From assembly GCF_014217565.1 (NCBI RefSeq), contig NZ_CP043661.1, positions 2,790,001 to 2,854,000 of the forward strand: a stretch of 64,000 bases of DNA, written 5' to 3'. Positions 46,272-54,331 of the stretch are shown in pieces. The notes beneath the pieces are model-generated. The model was not told where the DNA came from. It was given only the letters and a program-made list of their open reading frames with translations, and did not search any database. The translations under genes were made by a program, and so were the position numbers. The stretch is from Kribbella qitaiheensis (GTDB taxonomy: Bacteria > Actinomycetota > Actinomycetes > Propionibacteriales > Kribbellaceae). Each line of letters opens with the position of its first letter. Positions within the stretch are counted from its first letter, which is position 1.

Positions 46272-47843
46272 TTACGCCTCGACTTCGGCCAAGCGGGGGA
46301 AGAGGGCTTCGCCCTTGACCAGGACCGCGCCGGCCGGGAGCTGCCCCCAGGTGCCCGCGTCCTGGACCCGCTGGTCCGCGAGCGGGCCGAGCTTGGCCTC
46401 GGCGCCGAGCAGGGTCCACAGCTTGGCAGCCGTCTTCGGCATCGTCGGGTTGTGCAGCACCGCGACAGCGCGCAGTACCTCGGCGGAGCTGTAGAGGATC
46501 GTCGCCAACCGCGAACGCTGGGCGTCGTCCTTCGCGACCTCCCACGGCTCCTGCTCGGAGACGTAGCCGTTGACCGCACCGACCAGATCGTTGATCGCGG
46601 TCAGCGCCTCCTGGAAGGCGAGGGTGTCGATCGCCTTCTCAGCGGTCGCCACCGTCTCGGCCAGCTTGTCCGCCAGCGCCTGCTCGGCCGGCCCGTGGTC
46701 GCTCGCCTCGGGCAGCTCGCCGTCGAAGTACTTGCCGACCATCGCCGCGATCCGGCTGGCCAGGTTGCCCAGACCGTTCGCCAGCTCCGAGGTGTAGACG
46801 GCGTTCAGGTGCTCCCAGGAGAACGACCCGTCCGAACCGAACTGGATCGTCCGGAGGAAGTAGTACCGGAAGGCGTCGGAGCCGAAGTGGTCGGTGATCT
46901 CGTTCGGCGCGATCGCGGTCAGCTTCGACTTGCTCATCTTCTCGCCGCCGACCAGCAGCCAGCCGTGCGCGAAGACCTGCCTCGGTACGGCGACGCCCGC
47001 GGCCATCAGCATGGCCGGCCAGATCACCGCGTGGAACCGCAGGATGTCCTTGCCGACCAGGTGCACGTCGACCGGCCAGAGCTGCTCGAACCGCTCCGGG
47101 TCGGTACCGTAGCCCGCGGCCGTGACGTAGTTGAGCAGCGCGTCGATCCAGACGTAGAGCACGTGCTCCTCGTCCCAGGGCACCGGAATGCCCCAGTCGA
47201 AGGTGGACCGGGTGATCGACAGGTCCTGCAGGCCCTGCTTCACGAACGAGATGACCTCGTTGCGCGCGCTTGACGGCGCGACGAAGTCCGGCTGCGACTC
47301 GTACAGCGCGATCAGCCGGTCGGCGTACGCGGAGAGCCGGAAGAAGTAGTTCGTCTCCGAGACCGTCTCCAGCTCGGTGCCGTGGATCATGCACCGCTGG
47401 GTGCCGTCTTCGTCCGTGCGGATGTCGGTGGGGAGCTTGAACTCCTCACAGCCCACGCAGTACAGGCCTTCGTACTCGCCCTTGTAGACGTCGCCCTTGT
47501 CGTAGAGCGTCTGCCAGAAGTCGCGGACCCGGTCGGTGTGCCGCTTCTCGGTGGTCCGGATGAAGTCGTCGTAGTCGATGTCGACGTCGACCCAGGCCGG
47601 CTTCCAGGACTCCTCGACCAGCTTGTCCGTCCATGCCTGCGGGGACATGCCCTGCGCCTCAGCGCTGCGCATCACCTTCTCGCCGTGCTCGTCGGTACCG
47701 GTCAGGTACCACTTGCGCTCGCCCCGCTGGGCGTGCCAACGGGTCAGGACGTCCCCGGCCACCGTCGTGTAGGCGCTGCCGATGTGCGGCGGAGCCGTGA
47801 CGTAGTAGATCGGGGTGGTGACATAAAAGGACTTCTCGGACAT
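46272..47843 (-). CDS. metG: Methionyl-tRNA synthetase
   Basis: The housekeeping MetRS (523 aa). HIGH-like motif PPHIGSAYTTVAGD, GTDEHGEKV, a reduced single zinc knuckle region (CVGCEEF...CMIHG), ADRLIALY, KDILRFHAVIWPAML and the KMSKS loop GGEKMSKSKLTAI; a full anticodon-binding helical domain (about 370-500) with NGLGNLASR and EQEPWEVAKDD. No tRNA-binding C-terminal extension. Contrast with the shorter MetRS-like protein at 31445. Confidence 0.98.
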   Translation of the reverse strand: MSEKSFYVTTPIYYVTAPPHIGSAYTTVAGDVLTRWHAQRGERKWYLTGTDEHGEKVMRSAEAQGMSPQAWTDKLVEESWKPAWVDVDIDYDDFIRTTEKRHTDRVRDFWQTLYDKGDVYKGEYEGLYCVGCEEFKLPTDIRTDEDGTQRCMIHGTELETVSETNYFFRLSAYADRLIALYESQPDFVAPSSARNEVISFVKQGLQDLSITRSTFDWGIPVPWDEEHVLYVWIDALLNYVTAAGYGTDPERFEQLWPVDVHLVGKDILRFHAVIWPAMLMAAGVAVPRQVFAHGWLLVGGEKMSKSKLTAIAPNEITDHFGSDAFRYYFLRTIQFGSDGSFSWEHLNAVYTSELANGLGNLASRIAAMVGKYFDGELPEASDHGPAEQALADKLAETVATAEKAIDTLAFQEALTAINDLVGAVNGYVSEQEPWEVAKDDAQRSRLATILYSSAEVLRAVAVLHNPTMPKTAAKLWTLLGAEAKLGPLADQRVQDAGTWGQLPAGAVLVKGEALFPRLAEVEA

Positions 47844-47871
47844 ACCTGAAGCCTAGTCGGGCACGCCACCG

Positions 47872-48717
47872 CTATTTACCAGGGTGCCGGGCCGCCAGTA
47901 CCGCGTCGTACACCGTCCGTTTGGGGACACCGAAGCGCTTGGCCACGTCGGAGATGGCCTGCTTGCGCGGCGTACCGGCTTCCTCGTCGGTGGCGACCTC
48001 CGCGGCGAGCTCCTCGGGACCGAGCTCACGGGCGGACGGGTCGGCGCCGCTGACCACGATGGTGATCTCGCCGCGAACCCCGTCGGCCGCCCACTCGGCC
48101 AGCTCGGCCGCAGTACCGCGCTTGACCTCTTCATAGGTCTTGGTCAGCTCGCGGCAGACCGCCGCACGCCGATCCTTTCCGAATGCCTCGGCCATCTCGG
48201 CCAGCGAATCGGTCAACCGGTGCGGCGCCTCGAAGAAGATCATCGTCCGCTGTTCCCTGGCCAGCTCCTGGAAGCGCTTGATCCGCTCACCCGACTTGCG
48301 CGGCAGGAACCCCTCGAACGTGAACCGATCGACAGGCAGCCCACTCAGAGCCAGTGCGGTCAGTACCGCGGAAGGCCCCGGAACCGCCGTCACCTGGATC
48401 CCGGCCTCGATCGCCGCCGCGACCAGCCGATACCCCGGATCGGACACGCTCGGCATCCCCGCATCCGTCACCACCGCTACCGTCTGGCCCTCGACCAGCG
48501 CGGCCACCAACTCATCCGTCCGCTGCCGCTCGTTCCCCTCGAAGAAACTCATCACCCGCCCGGTGACGACGATCCCCAGCTCGGACGTCAGCCGTTTCAA
48601 CCTCCGGGTGTCCTCCGCGGCTACCACATCCACTTCCCCCAGCACCCGCCTCAACCGGGCAGAAGCATCCGAAAAGTCCCCAATAGGAGTCCCCACCAAC
48701 ACCAATCGCCCGGTCAT
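47872..48717 (-). CDS. rsmI: 16S rRNA (cytidine-2'-O)-methyltransferase
   Basis: RsmI (281 aa) 2'-O-methylates C1402 in the ribosomal P site. Tetrapyrrole-methylase-fold signatures LVLVGTPIGDFSDASARLRR, AAEDTRRLKRL, VVTDAGMPSVSDPGYRLVAA and EGFLPRKSGERIKRF are intact, with a short HTH-like tail (ISDVAKRFGVPKRTVYDAVL). I chose ATG 48717; upstream in-frame sequence overlaps the divergent mannosyltransferase promoter and is not conserved. Confidence 0.97.
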   Translation of the reverse strand: MTGRLVLVGTPIGDFSDASARLRRVLGEVDVVAAEDTRRLKRLTSELGIVVTGRVMSFFEGNERQRTDELVAALVEGQTVAVVTDAGMPSVSDPGYRLVAAAIEAGIQVTAVPGPSAVLTALALSGLPVDRFTFEGFLPRKSGERIKRFQELAREQRTMIFFEAPHRLTDSLAEMAEAFGKDRRAAVCRELTKTYEEVKRGTAAELAEWAADGVRGEITIVVSGADPSARELGPEELAAEVATDEEAGTPRKQAISDVAKRFGVPKRTVYDAVLAARHPGK

Positions 48718-48781
48718 GGGAGCCATCCTCGCAGGGGCTCGGGGTGGTGTCGGGACGCGGTGGCACCGACGGCTCCGTACC

Positions 48782-50443
48782 ATGGCCACCGTGACTGCCG
48801 TGATCGATGACGACACCGCGACGCCCGCCGAGCCTCGGGAGACGCTCGGACGCGACGTCCAGGGGCGCCGCCTGCCGCCGCTGAAGGAGCGGTTGTACCA
48901 GCCGATGCCCCGGGATTTCGAGGGCGGCTGGATCGCCACTCTGGCGATCACCGCGATGGCCGCGATCCTGCGGTTCTGGAACCTCGGCAACCCGGTCAAG
49001 TTCGTCTTCGACGAGACGTACTACGCCAAGGACGCGTACTCGCTGCTCAAGCACGGGTACGCGCTGCAGTTCATCGACAAGCCGGAGGGGGCCGCCGACA
49101 AGGCGATCCTGGCCGGCAACCTGGACGTCTTCAAGAACACCCCGAGCCTGACCGTGCACCCCGAGGTCGGCAAATGGATGATCGCGGCCGGTGAGCAGTT
49201 GTTCGGGATGAACACCTTCGGCTGGCGGTTCATGCCGGCCCTGTTCGGCACCCTGACCGTGCTGCTGCTGATCCGCGTCGTCCGCCGGATGACCCGGTCG
49301 ACCCTGATCGGCTGCATCGCCGGCGTACTGCTCGCCGTCGACGGCCTGCACTTCGTGATGTCGCGGGTCGCGCTGCTCGACATCTTCCTGGCCTTCTGGC
49401 TGGTCGCCGCGATCTCGTGTCTGGTCGCCGACCGCGACTGGAGCCGCCGCCGGCTCGCCGATTCGGTCGACCGGATGACGGAAGGCAAGATCGGCCGCTG
49501 GATGCTGATCCGCCCCTGGCGCCTCGCGGCCGGAGTCTGTTTCGGGCTCGCGCTCGGCACCAAGTGGAGCGCGGTCTGGGTGATGGCCGGGTTCGGCTTG
49601 CTCGCCTTCGCCTGGGACCTCGGCGCGCGCCGGATGATCGGCGTACGGCATGCGTTCTGGAAGTCCGCCCTCGTCGACGGGCTCCCGGCGTTCCTGAGCA
49701 TCGTGCTGGTCGCCGTCGTCACCTACACGGCGACCTGGACCGGCTGGCTGCTGCACGACAACGCCTATGACCACGACTACGCGTCCAAGAACCCGGCGCA
49801 CGGCGTGATGAAGATCGTGCCCGACGACTTCCGGTCGCTGATCCACTACCACCAGGAAGTGCTGGCGTTCCACACCGGCGACTACATCAGGAACGCCACT
49901 CACCCGTACCAGTCACACCCGGCGGGGTGGCCGATCATCGCCCGCCCGATCGGCTTCGACGCGATCAACGACATCAAACCCGGTCAACCCGGGTGCAACA
50001 CCAAGAACGGCGAGAACTGCCTCTCGGTGATTTCAGCAGTCGGTACGCCGTTGCTGTGGTGGGGTGGCGCGCTGGCCCTGCTCGCAGGCCTCGTCCTGTG
50101 GATCGCCCAGCGGGACTGGCGGTTCGGCGTGGCGGTGATGGGCTACGTGACGTGCTGGGTGCCGTGGTTCGCCTTCGACGACAGACCGATCTTCTTCTTC
50201 TACGCGGTGACGATGATCCCGTTCACGGTGATCGCGTTGTCCCTCGTCCTCGGCAAGATCCTCGGCCCGGCCCGCGCCGCGCTGCAGACCTCCACCCCGC
50301 GCCGCCTGATCGGCAGCGCGGTCGTCGGCGCCTTCGTCGTGCTGGTCGTCCTCAACTTCGCCTACACCTGGCCGATCCTGACCGACAAGGTCCTCCCCCA
50401 CTCGGCCTGGCTGAACCGAATGTGGTTCAAGTCCTGGATCTAG
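48782..50443 (+). CDS. Polyprenyl-phosphate-mannose protein O-mannosyltransferase (PMT family)
   Basis: A 553-residue GT-C enzyme that transfers mannose to secreted proteins in the cytoplasmic membrane. First helix ATLAITAMAAILRFWNLGN leads to the catalytic acidic segment KFVFDETYYAKDAYSL and the family sequence TVHPEVGKWMIAAGEQLFG; LALGTKWSAVW and WDLGARRM also match. About 10 membrane helices. Divergent from rsmI with a 64-base gap, the conserved actinobacterial layout. Confidence 0.95.
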   Translation: MATVTAVIDDDTATPAEPRETLGRDVQGRRLPPLKERLYQPMPRDFEGGWIATLAITAMAAILRFWNLGNPVKFVFDETYYAKDAYSLLKHGYALQFIDKPEGAADKAILAGNLDVFKNTPSLTVHPEVGKWMIAAGEQLFGMNTFGWRFMPALFGTLTVLLLIRVVRRMTRSTLIGCIAGVLLAVDGLHFVMSRVALLDIFLAFWLVAAISCLVADRDWSRRRLADSVDRMTEGKIGRWMLIRPWRLAAGVCFGLALGTKWSAVWVMAGFGLLAFAWDLGARRMIGVRHAFWKSALVDGLPAFLSIVLVAVVTYTATWTGWLLHDNAYDHDYASKNPAHGVMKIVPDDFRSLIHYHQEVLAFHTGDYIRNATHPYQSHPAGWPIIARPIGFDAINDIKPGQPGCNTKNGENCLSVISAVGTPLLWWGGALALLAGLVLWIAQRDWRFGVAVMGYVTCWVPWFAFDDRPIFFFYAVTMIPFTVIALSLVLGKILGPARAALQTSTPRRLIGSAVVGAFVVLVVLNFAYTWPILTDKVLPHSAWLNRMWFKSWI

Positions 50444-50453
50444 CCGCGCCATT

Positions 50454-50505
50454 CCTTGCGTCCGAAGAGCCGTGGGGCAGGCCCCCCGGCTCTTCGGACG
50501 CAAGG
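50454..50505 (+). repeat. 52-base palindromic repeat, copy 2
   Basis: CCTTGCGTCCGAAGAGCCG and CGGCTCTTCGGACGCAAGG pair perfectly. It is the inverted copy of 2036-2087 (same arms with compensating A/G to C/T differences). Here it lies between convergent genes, where it may also terminate both transcripts. Confidence 0.85.
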
Positions 50506-50508
50506 TGG

Positions 50509-51162
50509 CTAGTGGCCTCTGTCCTTCTTGTTGCGGTGGCGGCGGGAGCTGGTCTGGCCGCCGACGCCACCGAAGAGGGCCAGGCCCTTGACGACAACCG
50601 TGGGCGCGTTCGGGTCCGGGTCGTCGCTGCCGCGGGCCGCGAAACCGCCGAAGATGCCGACGCCCTCGTTGCGGACGTTGACGCTGTCCGGCACGGTGAT
50701 GTCGACGCCACCGAAGATCGCGATCGCCCAGATCGTCACCTCGCGGCCCTCGAAGACCGCATCGGTCATGTCCAGGTCGTAGCCGCCGAAGATGCACAGG
50801 GCGTTGGTCCGCCGCTTCACGCGCCAGCGGCCGCGACGTTCGCCGCCACCGAAGATGCCGACCATGGTCTCGAAACTGTCGGACGGATTGGCCGGCTCCT
50901 CGATCGGTACCGGGCTGTTCGACGGCGCCGCCGCGGCGGCCGGCCGGAAGGTCTGTCCGGGCACGGCCAGGTCCTGGGTGATCGGCTCGAGCTCGCCGAT
51001 GGTCCGCGCCGTCAGTGTCTGCTCGAGCCGCTCGGCATGCTCGTCCTGCGTCAGCCGCCCGGTCATCAGCGCATCCCGCAGTACCTCGACGACCTGGTCG
51101 CGGTCGGTGTCGGACGCGCGCAGATGCGCATGCGGGTTCTGAGGCTCGGGCAGGTTCTCCAT
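50509..51162 (-). CDS. DUF1707 / LiaF-like protein
   Basis: A 217-residue cytoplasmic protein. The N-terminal DUF1707 motif LRASDTDRDQVVEVLRDALM with TGRLTQDEHAERLEQTL is followed by a Pro-rich linker and a C-terminal LiaF-type beta domain with repeated IFGG units (MVGIFGGGE, CIFGGYDLDM, AIFGGVDITVP, GIFGGFAARG, ALFGGVGG). Such proteins modulate envelope-stress two-component systems. Its start is 20 bases downstream of the MFS stop, but the families are unrelated. Confidence 0.88.
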   Translation of the reverse strand: MENLPEPQNPHAHLRASDTDRDQVVEVLRDALMTGRLTQDEHAERLEQTLTARTIGELEPITQDLAVPGQTFRPAAAAAPSNSPVPIEEPANPSDSFETMVGIFGGGERRGRWRVKRRTNALCIFGGYDLDMTDAVFEGREVTIWAIAIFGGVDITVPDSVNVRNEGVGIFGGFAARGSDDPDPNAPTVVVKGLALFGGVGGQTSSRRHRNKKDRGH

Positions 51163-51182
51163 AGGACCGAACGATAGACCTC

Positions 51183-52388
51183 CTAGCGGCGCACTCGGAA
51201 CGCGAAAAGGAGCGCGACGAGGGTGATCACCGCGAAAGCCAGGGCCGTACCGGGGTAACCCCCGAGCCCCAGACCGAGTCCGCCGACCGCCGCACCGAGG
51301 AAGACCCCGAGACTCATCCCGGCGGCATTGATCCCCAGCGCGGATCCGCGCAGATCGCCACTTCGCCGTACGAGCAATGTCGTGACGCACGCGGCAACCG
51401 TCGCGTGGCTCGCGCCCATCAAGGCGGTCAGCACCAGCGTCGACGGCAGCGTCGGCGAGAAGTAGAAGGCGGTCACGCTGACCAGCGCGACGCTCACCCC
51501 GAGCACGAGCAGTTTCTCGGGCCTGATCCACGGCCGCTCGAGCGCGAGATAGCGGCCGGAGAACAGATTGCCGATGAAGAACGAAGCCCCGCTGAGCGAC
51601 CAGACCAGCGCGAACCACCCCGGTGCCAGGTCGAACTTGTCGTCGTAGAACGCTGCCAGATAAGCCAGATAGCCCATGAACGCGGCTGTCCGCAGCAACG
51701 CCACCGCGAGCAACGGAAGCGCACCTGGGATCCGCGCCAACGCCCTGTACGTCGCGACGTACCCGAGCCGTTCACCGCTACCTCGCACTGGCGCCTTCCG
51801 CCCCCGGCCACGCCAGAAGAACGCCGCCGACAGCGCGAGCGAGATCACCGACGCGGCGAGCAGATTCCCTCGCCACCCCCAGACAAGACCCGGTACTGCG
51901 AGCACGGGCGCGGCCAGCATCGCCATCATCGACGTCGTCGCCGAGACCAGCGTGACAGCCCGACCGGCCGCGGCAGGAGACGCGAACCGGTCCGCGGCAG
52001 CGGCACCGATCGACGGCCCGAGGATCGAGGTCGACGCCCCGATCAGCAGGCAGAACGCGGCCAGCGCGAAGACGTTGCCAATAGCACCCGATGCGGCCGA
52101 GATCCCCAGCAACGCAAGACCACCGGCAGCCACGAGCTCGCGCGCGAGCCGGTCGATCATCGGCGCCAGCGCGACTCCGACGATCAGTGCCGCGAGTCCG
52201 CCGAGCCCCCGCAGCCCGCCGATCTCCGCCACGCTCCCGCCCGTCGCGGCCGCGATCGGCACCAGATACATGCCGAACACGGTGAACGGGATGAGGCTGA
52301 CCGTCGAGGCCAGCAGGAACGGCCACAACCGCTTGGCCATCCGCAGGTCCCCCGGCACGGTGTCAACCATGAGGTTGTCGGTACTCAC
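51183..52388 (-). CDS. MFS transporter, last gene of the Zur-box operon
   Basis: A 401-residue 12-helix major facilitator. Hydrophobic helices are evident throughout (FLLASTVSLIPFTVFGMYLV, AALIVGVALAPMIDRLAREL). The start GTG overlaps the stop of the DUF364-like gene, so it belongs to the same transcript. In staphylopine-type loci the MFS protein (CntE) exports the metallophore; export of the product of the two upstream enzymes is the natural inference. Confidence 0.88.
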   Translation of the reverse strand: MSTDNLMVDTVPGDLRMAKRLWPFLLASTVSLIPFTVFGMYLVPIAAATGGSVAEIGGLRGLGGLAALIVGVALAPMIDRLARELVAAGGLALLGISAASGAIGNVFALAAFCLLIGASTSILGPSIGAAAADRFASPAAAGRAVTLVSATTSMMAMLAAPVLAVPGLVWGWRGNLLAASVISLALSAAFFWRGRGRKAPVRGSGERLGYVATYRALARIPGALPLLAVALLRTAAFMGYLAYLAAFYDDKFDLAPGWFALVWSLSGASFFIGNLFSGRYLALERPWIRPEKLLVLGVSVALVSVTAFYFSPTLPSTLVLTALMGASHATVAACVTTLLVRRSGDLRGSALGINAAGMSLGVFLGAAVGGLGLGLGGYPGTALAFAVITLVALLFAFRVRR

Positions 52389-53203
52389 GTCCGGACGTCT
52401 CCGATCATGCTGCGATAGCGGTACAAGCTCGACGGGCGGGAGCTGAACTGGGAAAAGGGAAAGGGCTCCGCGGACAGTGCGGTCACCCCGGAGCCGAGGA
52501 ACGCGCGCACCACCGCACTGCCCGTCTGAGCATAGACCGCCAACGGCTTCTCTTGCTCACGGCAACGATCAATGAGTAGGTCGAAACTCCCGTTGCTCAA
52601 GGTCATTCCGGTGGCCACGACGGCGTCGGCGGCATCGATGACCTCCGTCATGTCGCGAGAAACCGGCAATCCGGAAGCTGTCTGGACGAGGTTGAAATCA
52701 CACGGCAGACAGACTCCGCCGCGTTCGGTGATGGCGTCCACCAGCGGGTTCACCACGCCGATCAACGCGACCTTGGAACCGGCCCGGACATCCAGGAGTC
52801 CCGCGACCGCGGCATCCCGGGCCCGCGCGCGAACGTCCGGCGTACCGGCTGGCAGGACGACTTCTTCCGCACCGACTGCGGTGTGGTGAGGCTCGACCGA
52901 TGCGAGGTACGCATCGAGGGCGGCGATACGGACCGGCAGTGGCGCGTCCGCGATCAGCTTGTCCAGCGAGAGTCCGGACGTCTCCTCGCAGTACGCCGGG
53001 TCCAGCTCACCCGCTTCGAAGGAGCACGCGCCGAACACCTCACCGACGCGGAGCAGCACGTAGTAGTTCCGGTAGGTGACATCCGCACCCGGCAGCCGGG
53101 TCGTGTGATGCAGCCAGAAGGCGCTGATCACGGACAACTCGGACGGCGCCGGACCGCGCTCCCCCGCAAGCACCGATTCAGCAAGTAGAGCAACAGAGGT
53201 CAT
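52385..53203 (-). CDS. DUF364-like Rossmann protein in the Zur-box operon
   Basis: A 272-residue protein with an N-terminal alpha/beta part (FWLHHTTRLPGADVTYRNYY, FEAGELDPAYCEETSG) and a C-terminal Rossmann-like half: SKVALIGVVNPLVDAITERG, DAADAVVATGMTLSNGSFDL, PLAVYAQTGSAVVRAFLGSG. This matches the layout of DUF364/DUF4213 putative heavy-metal chelation proteins. The GTG of the MFS gene overlaps its end. It may act on or carry the metal-binding product; no reaction is known. Confidence 0.75.
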   Translation of the reverse strand: MTSVALLAESVLAGERGPAPSELSVISAFWLHHTTRLPGADVTYRNYYVLLRVGEVFGACSFEAGELDPAYCEETSGLSLDKLIADAPLPVRIAALDAYLASVEPHHTAVGAEEVVLPAGTPDVRARARDAAVAGLLDVRAGSKVALIGVVNPLVDAITERGGVCLPCDFNLVQTASGLPVSRDMTEVIDAADAVVATGMTLSNGSFDLLIDRCREQEKPLAVYAQTGSAVVRAFLGSGVTALSAEPFPFSQFSSRPSSLYRYRSMIGDVRT

Positions 53204-53278
53204 GGCAGATCAGCCAGCCTTTCGGCGTCGTAGGACAGGGCGGACAACTGCGGCACATACCCCGGCACCCAGCCCACA

Positions 53279-54331
53279 CTAATGCGACGGGGTCGCAGAT
53301 GGGAACTCGCGGCGCCGCAGCTGGGACGACTCGCGCCGGTCCCAGGACATCGCCGACCACGGTACGGCGAGGTCGTCCAGCGACTCGATCTCGCGCGGTC
53401 GCATCGCGTTCATCGGCCGGGCCTCGGCATGCCGGGCAAAAGCCGACTCGACGTACCGGGTGCCTGTGTCAGCAGCGAGGAAGACGTGCTTCCGGCTGCT
53501 GTCGCAGTTGTGCTCCCACAACGCCGACAGATAGGCCGCTCCCGCGGACAGCCCGGCGAAGACTCCGGACGTACGGAGCAGATCGACCGCGGCCGACATC
53601 GCGTACTCGAACGAGACCCAGTGCAGCCGGTCGTACAGGTCGTGCCGCACGTTCTGGAACTCGATCGAGCTGCCGATGCCGGCGATGATCATCTCCGGAT
53701 CCTGGGTGTGCCCGGCCCCGAACGTGATGCTGCCGAACGGCTGGACGCCGACCAGGTTCACATCCCGGCCGCGATCCCGCAAGAAGGCCGCGATCGCCCC
53801 GGTCGACGCCCCCGTCCCCACGCCACCGACCAGGCACAGTGGCCCGGTCGGCACCAGGTCGTCGACGAGATCCGCGACCGCGCTGTAGCCGAGGTAGTGG
53901 ATTTCGTCGTGGTACTGCCGCATCCAGTGGTACGTCGGGTTGTCGCGCAGGATCTCGCCGATCCGGCGGACCCGGAGGTTCTGGTCCAGCTGCAGGTTGT
54001 TCGACGACGGCACCTGCTCGATCGTCGCGCCGAGGATCTCGAGCTGGATCTTCAGAGGCCGGTCGACGGTGGTCGAGCCGACGATGTGGCACTTCATCCC
54101 GTACCGGTGGCAGGCCAGCGCGAGCGCGTGCGCGTAGATCCCGCTGGAGGAATCGATCAGGGTGTCACCCGGCTTCACCGCGCCGCTGTCGAGCAGATGC
54201 CGGACCGCGCCGAGCGCGGAGTACACCTTCATCGTCTCGAACCGCAGGCAGATCAGGTCGTCACCGACCCGGATCGGGTCGGGATCCTTGATCGCCTCCG
54301 CCAGATGATCGTGCAATCGGGACGGCTTCAT
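53279..54331 (-). CDS. Cysteine-synthase-fold PLP enzyme of the Zur-box operon
   Basis: A 350-residue fold-type II PLP enzyme. The likely Schiff-base Lys35 lies in RFETMKVYSALG; the substrate loop DSSSGIYAHALALACHRYGM replaces the SSGNTG loop; the phosphate loop is GGVGTGASTGAIAAFL; GLSAGAAYLSALW follows. It resembles CysK/SbnA-type enzymes that make or use dehydroalanine from serine derivatives. Start ATG 54331 overlaps the ATPase stop (ATGA). Function: probably makes a diamino-acid or related building block for the presumed zinc ligand. Confidence 0.85.
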   Translation of the reverse strand: MKPSRLHDHLAEAIKDPDPIRVGDDLICLRFETMKVYSALGAVRHLLDSGAVKPGDTLIDSSSGIYAHALALACHRYGMKCHIVGSTTVDRPLKIQLEILGATIEQVPSSNNLQLDQNLRVRRIGEILRDNPTYHWMRQYHDEIHYLGYSAVADLVDDLVPTGPLCLVGGVGTGASTGAIAAFLRDRGRDVNLVGVQPFGSITFGAGHTQDPEMIIAGIGSSIEFQNVRHDLYDRLHWVSFEYAMSAAVDLLRTSGVFAGLSAGAAYLSALWEHNCDSSRKHVFLAADTGTRYVESAFARHAEARPMNAMRPREIESLDDLAVPWSAMSWDRRESSQLRRREFPSATPSH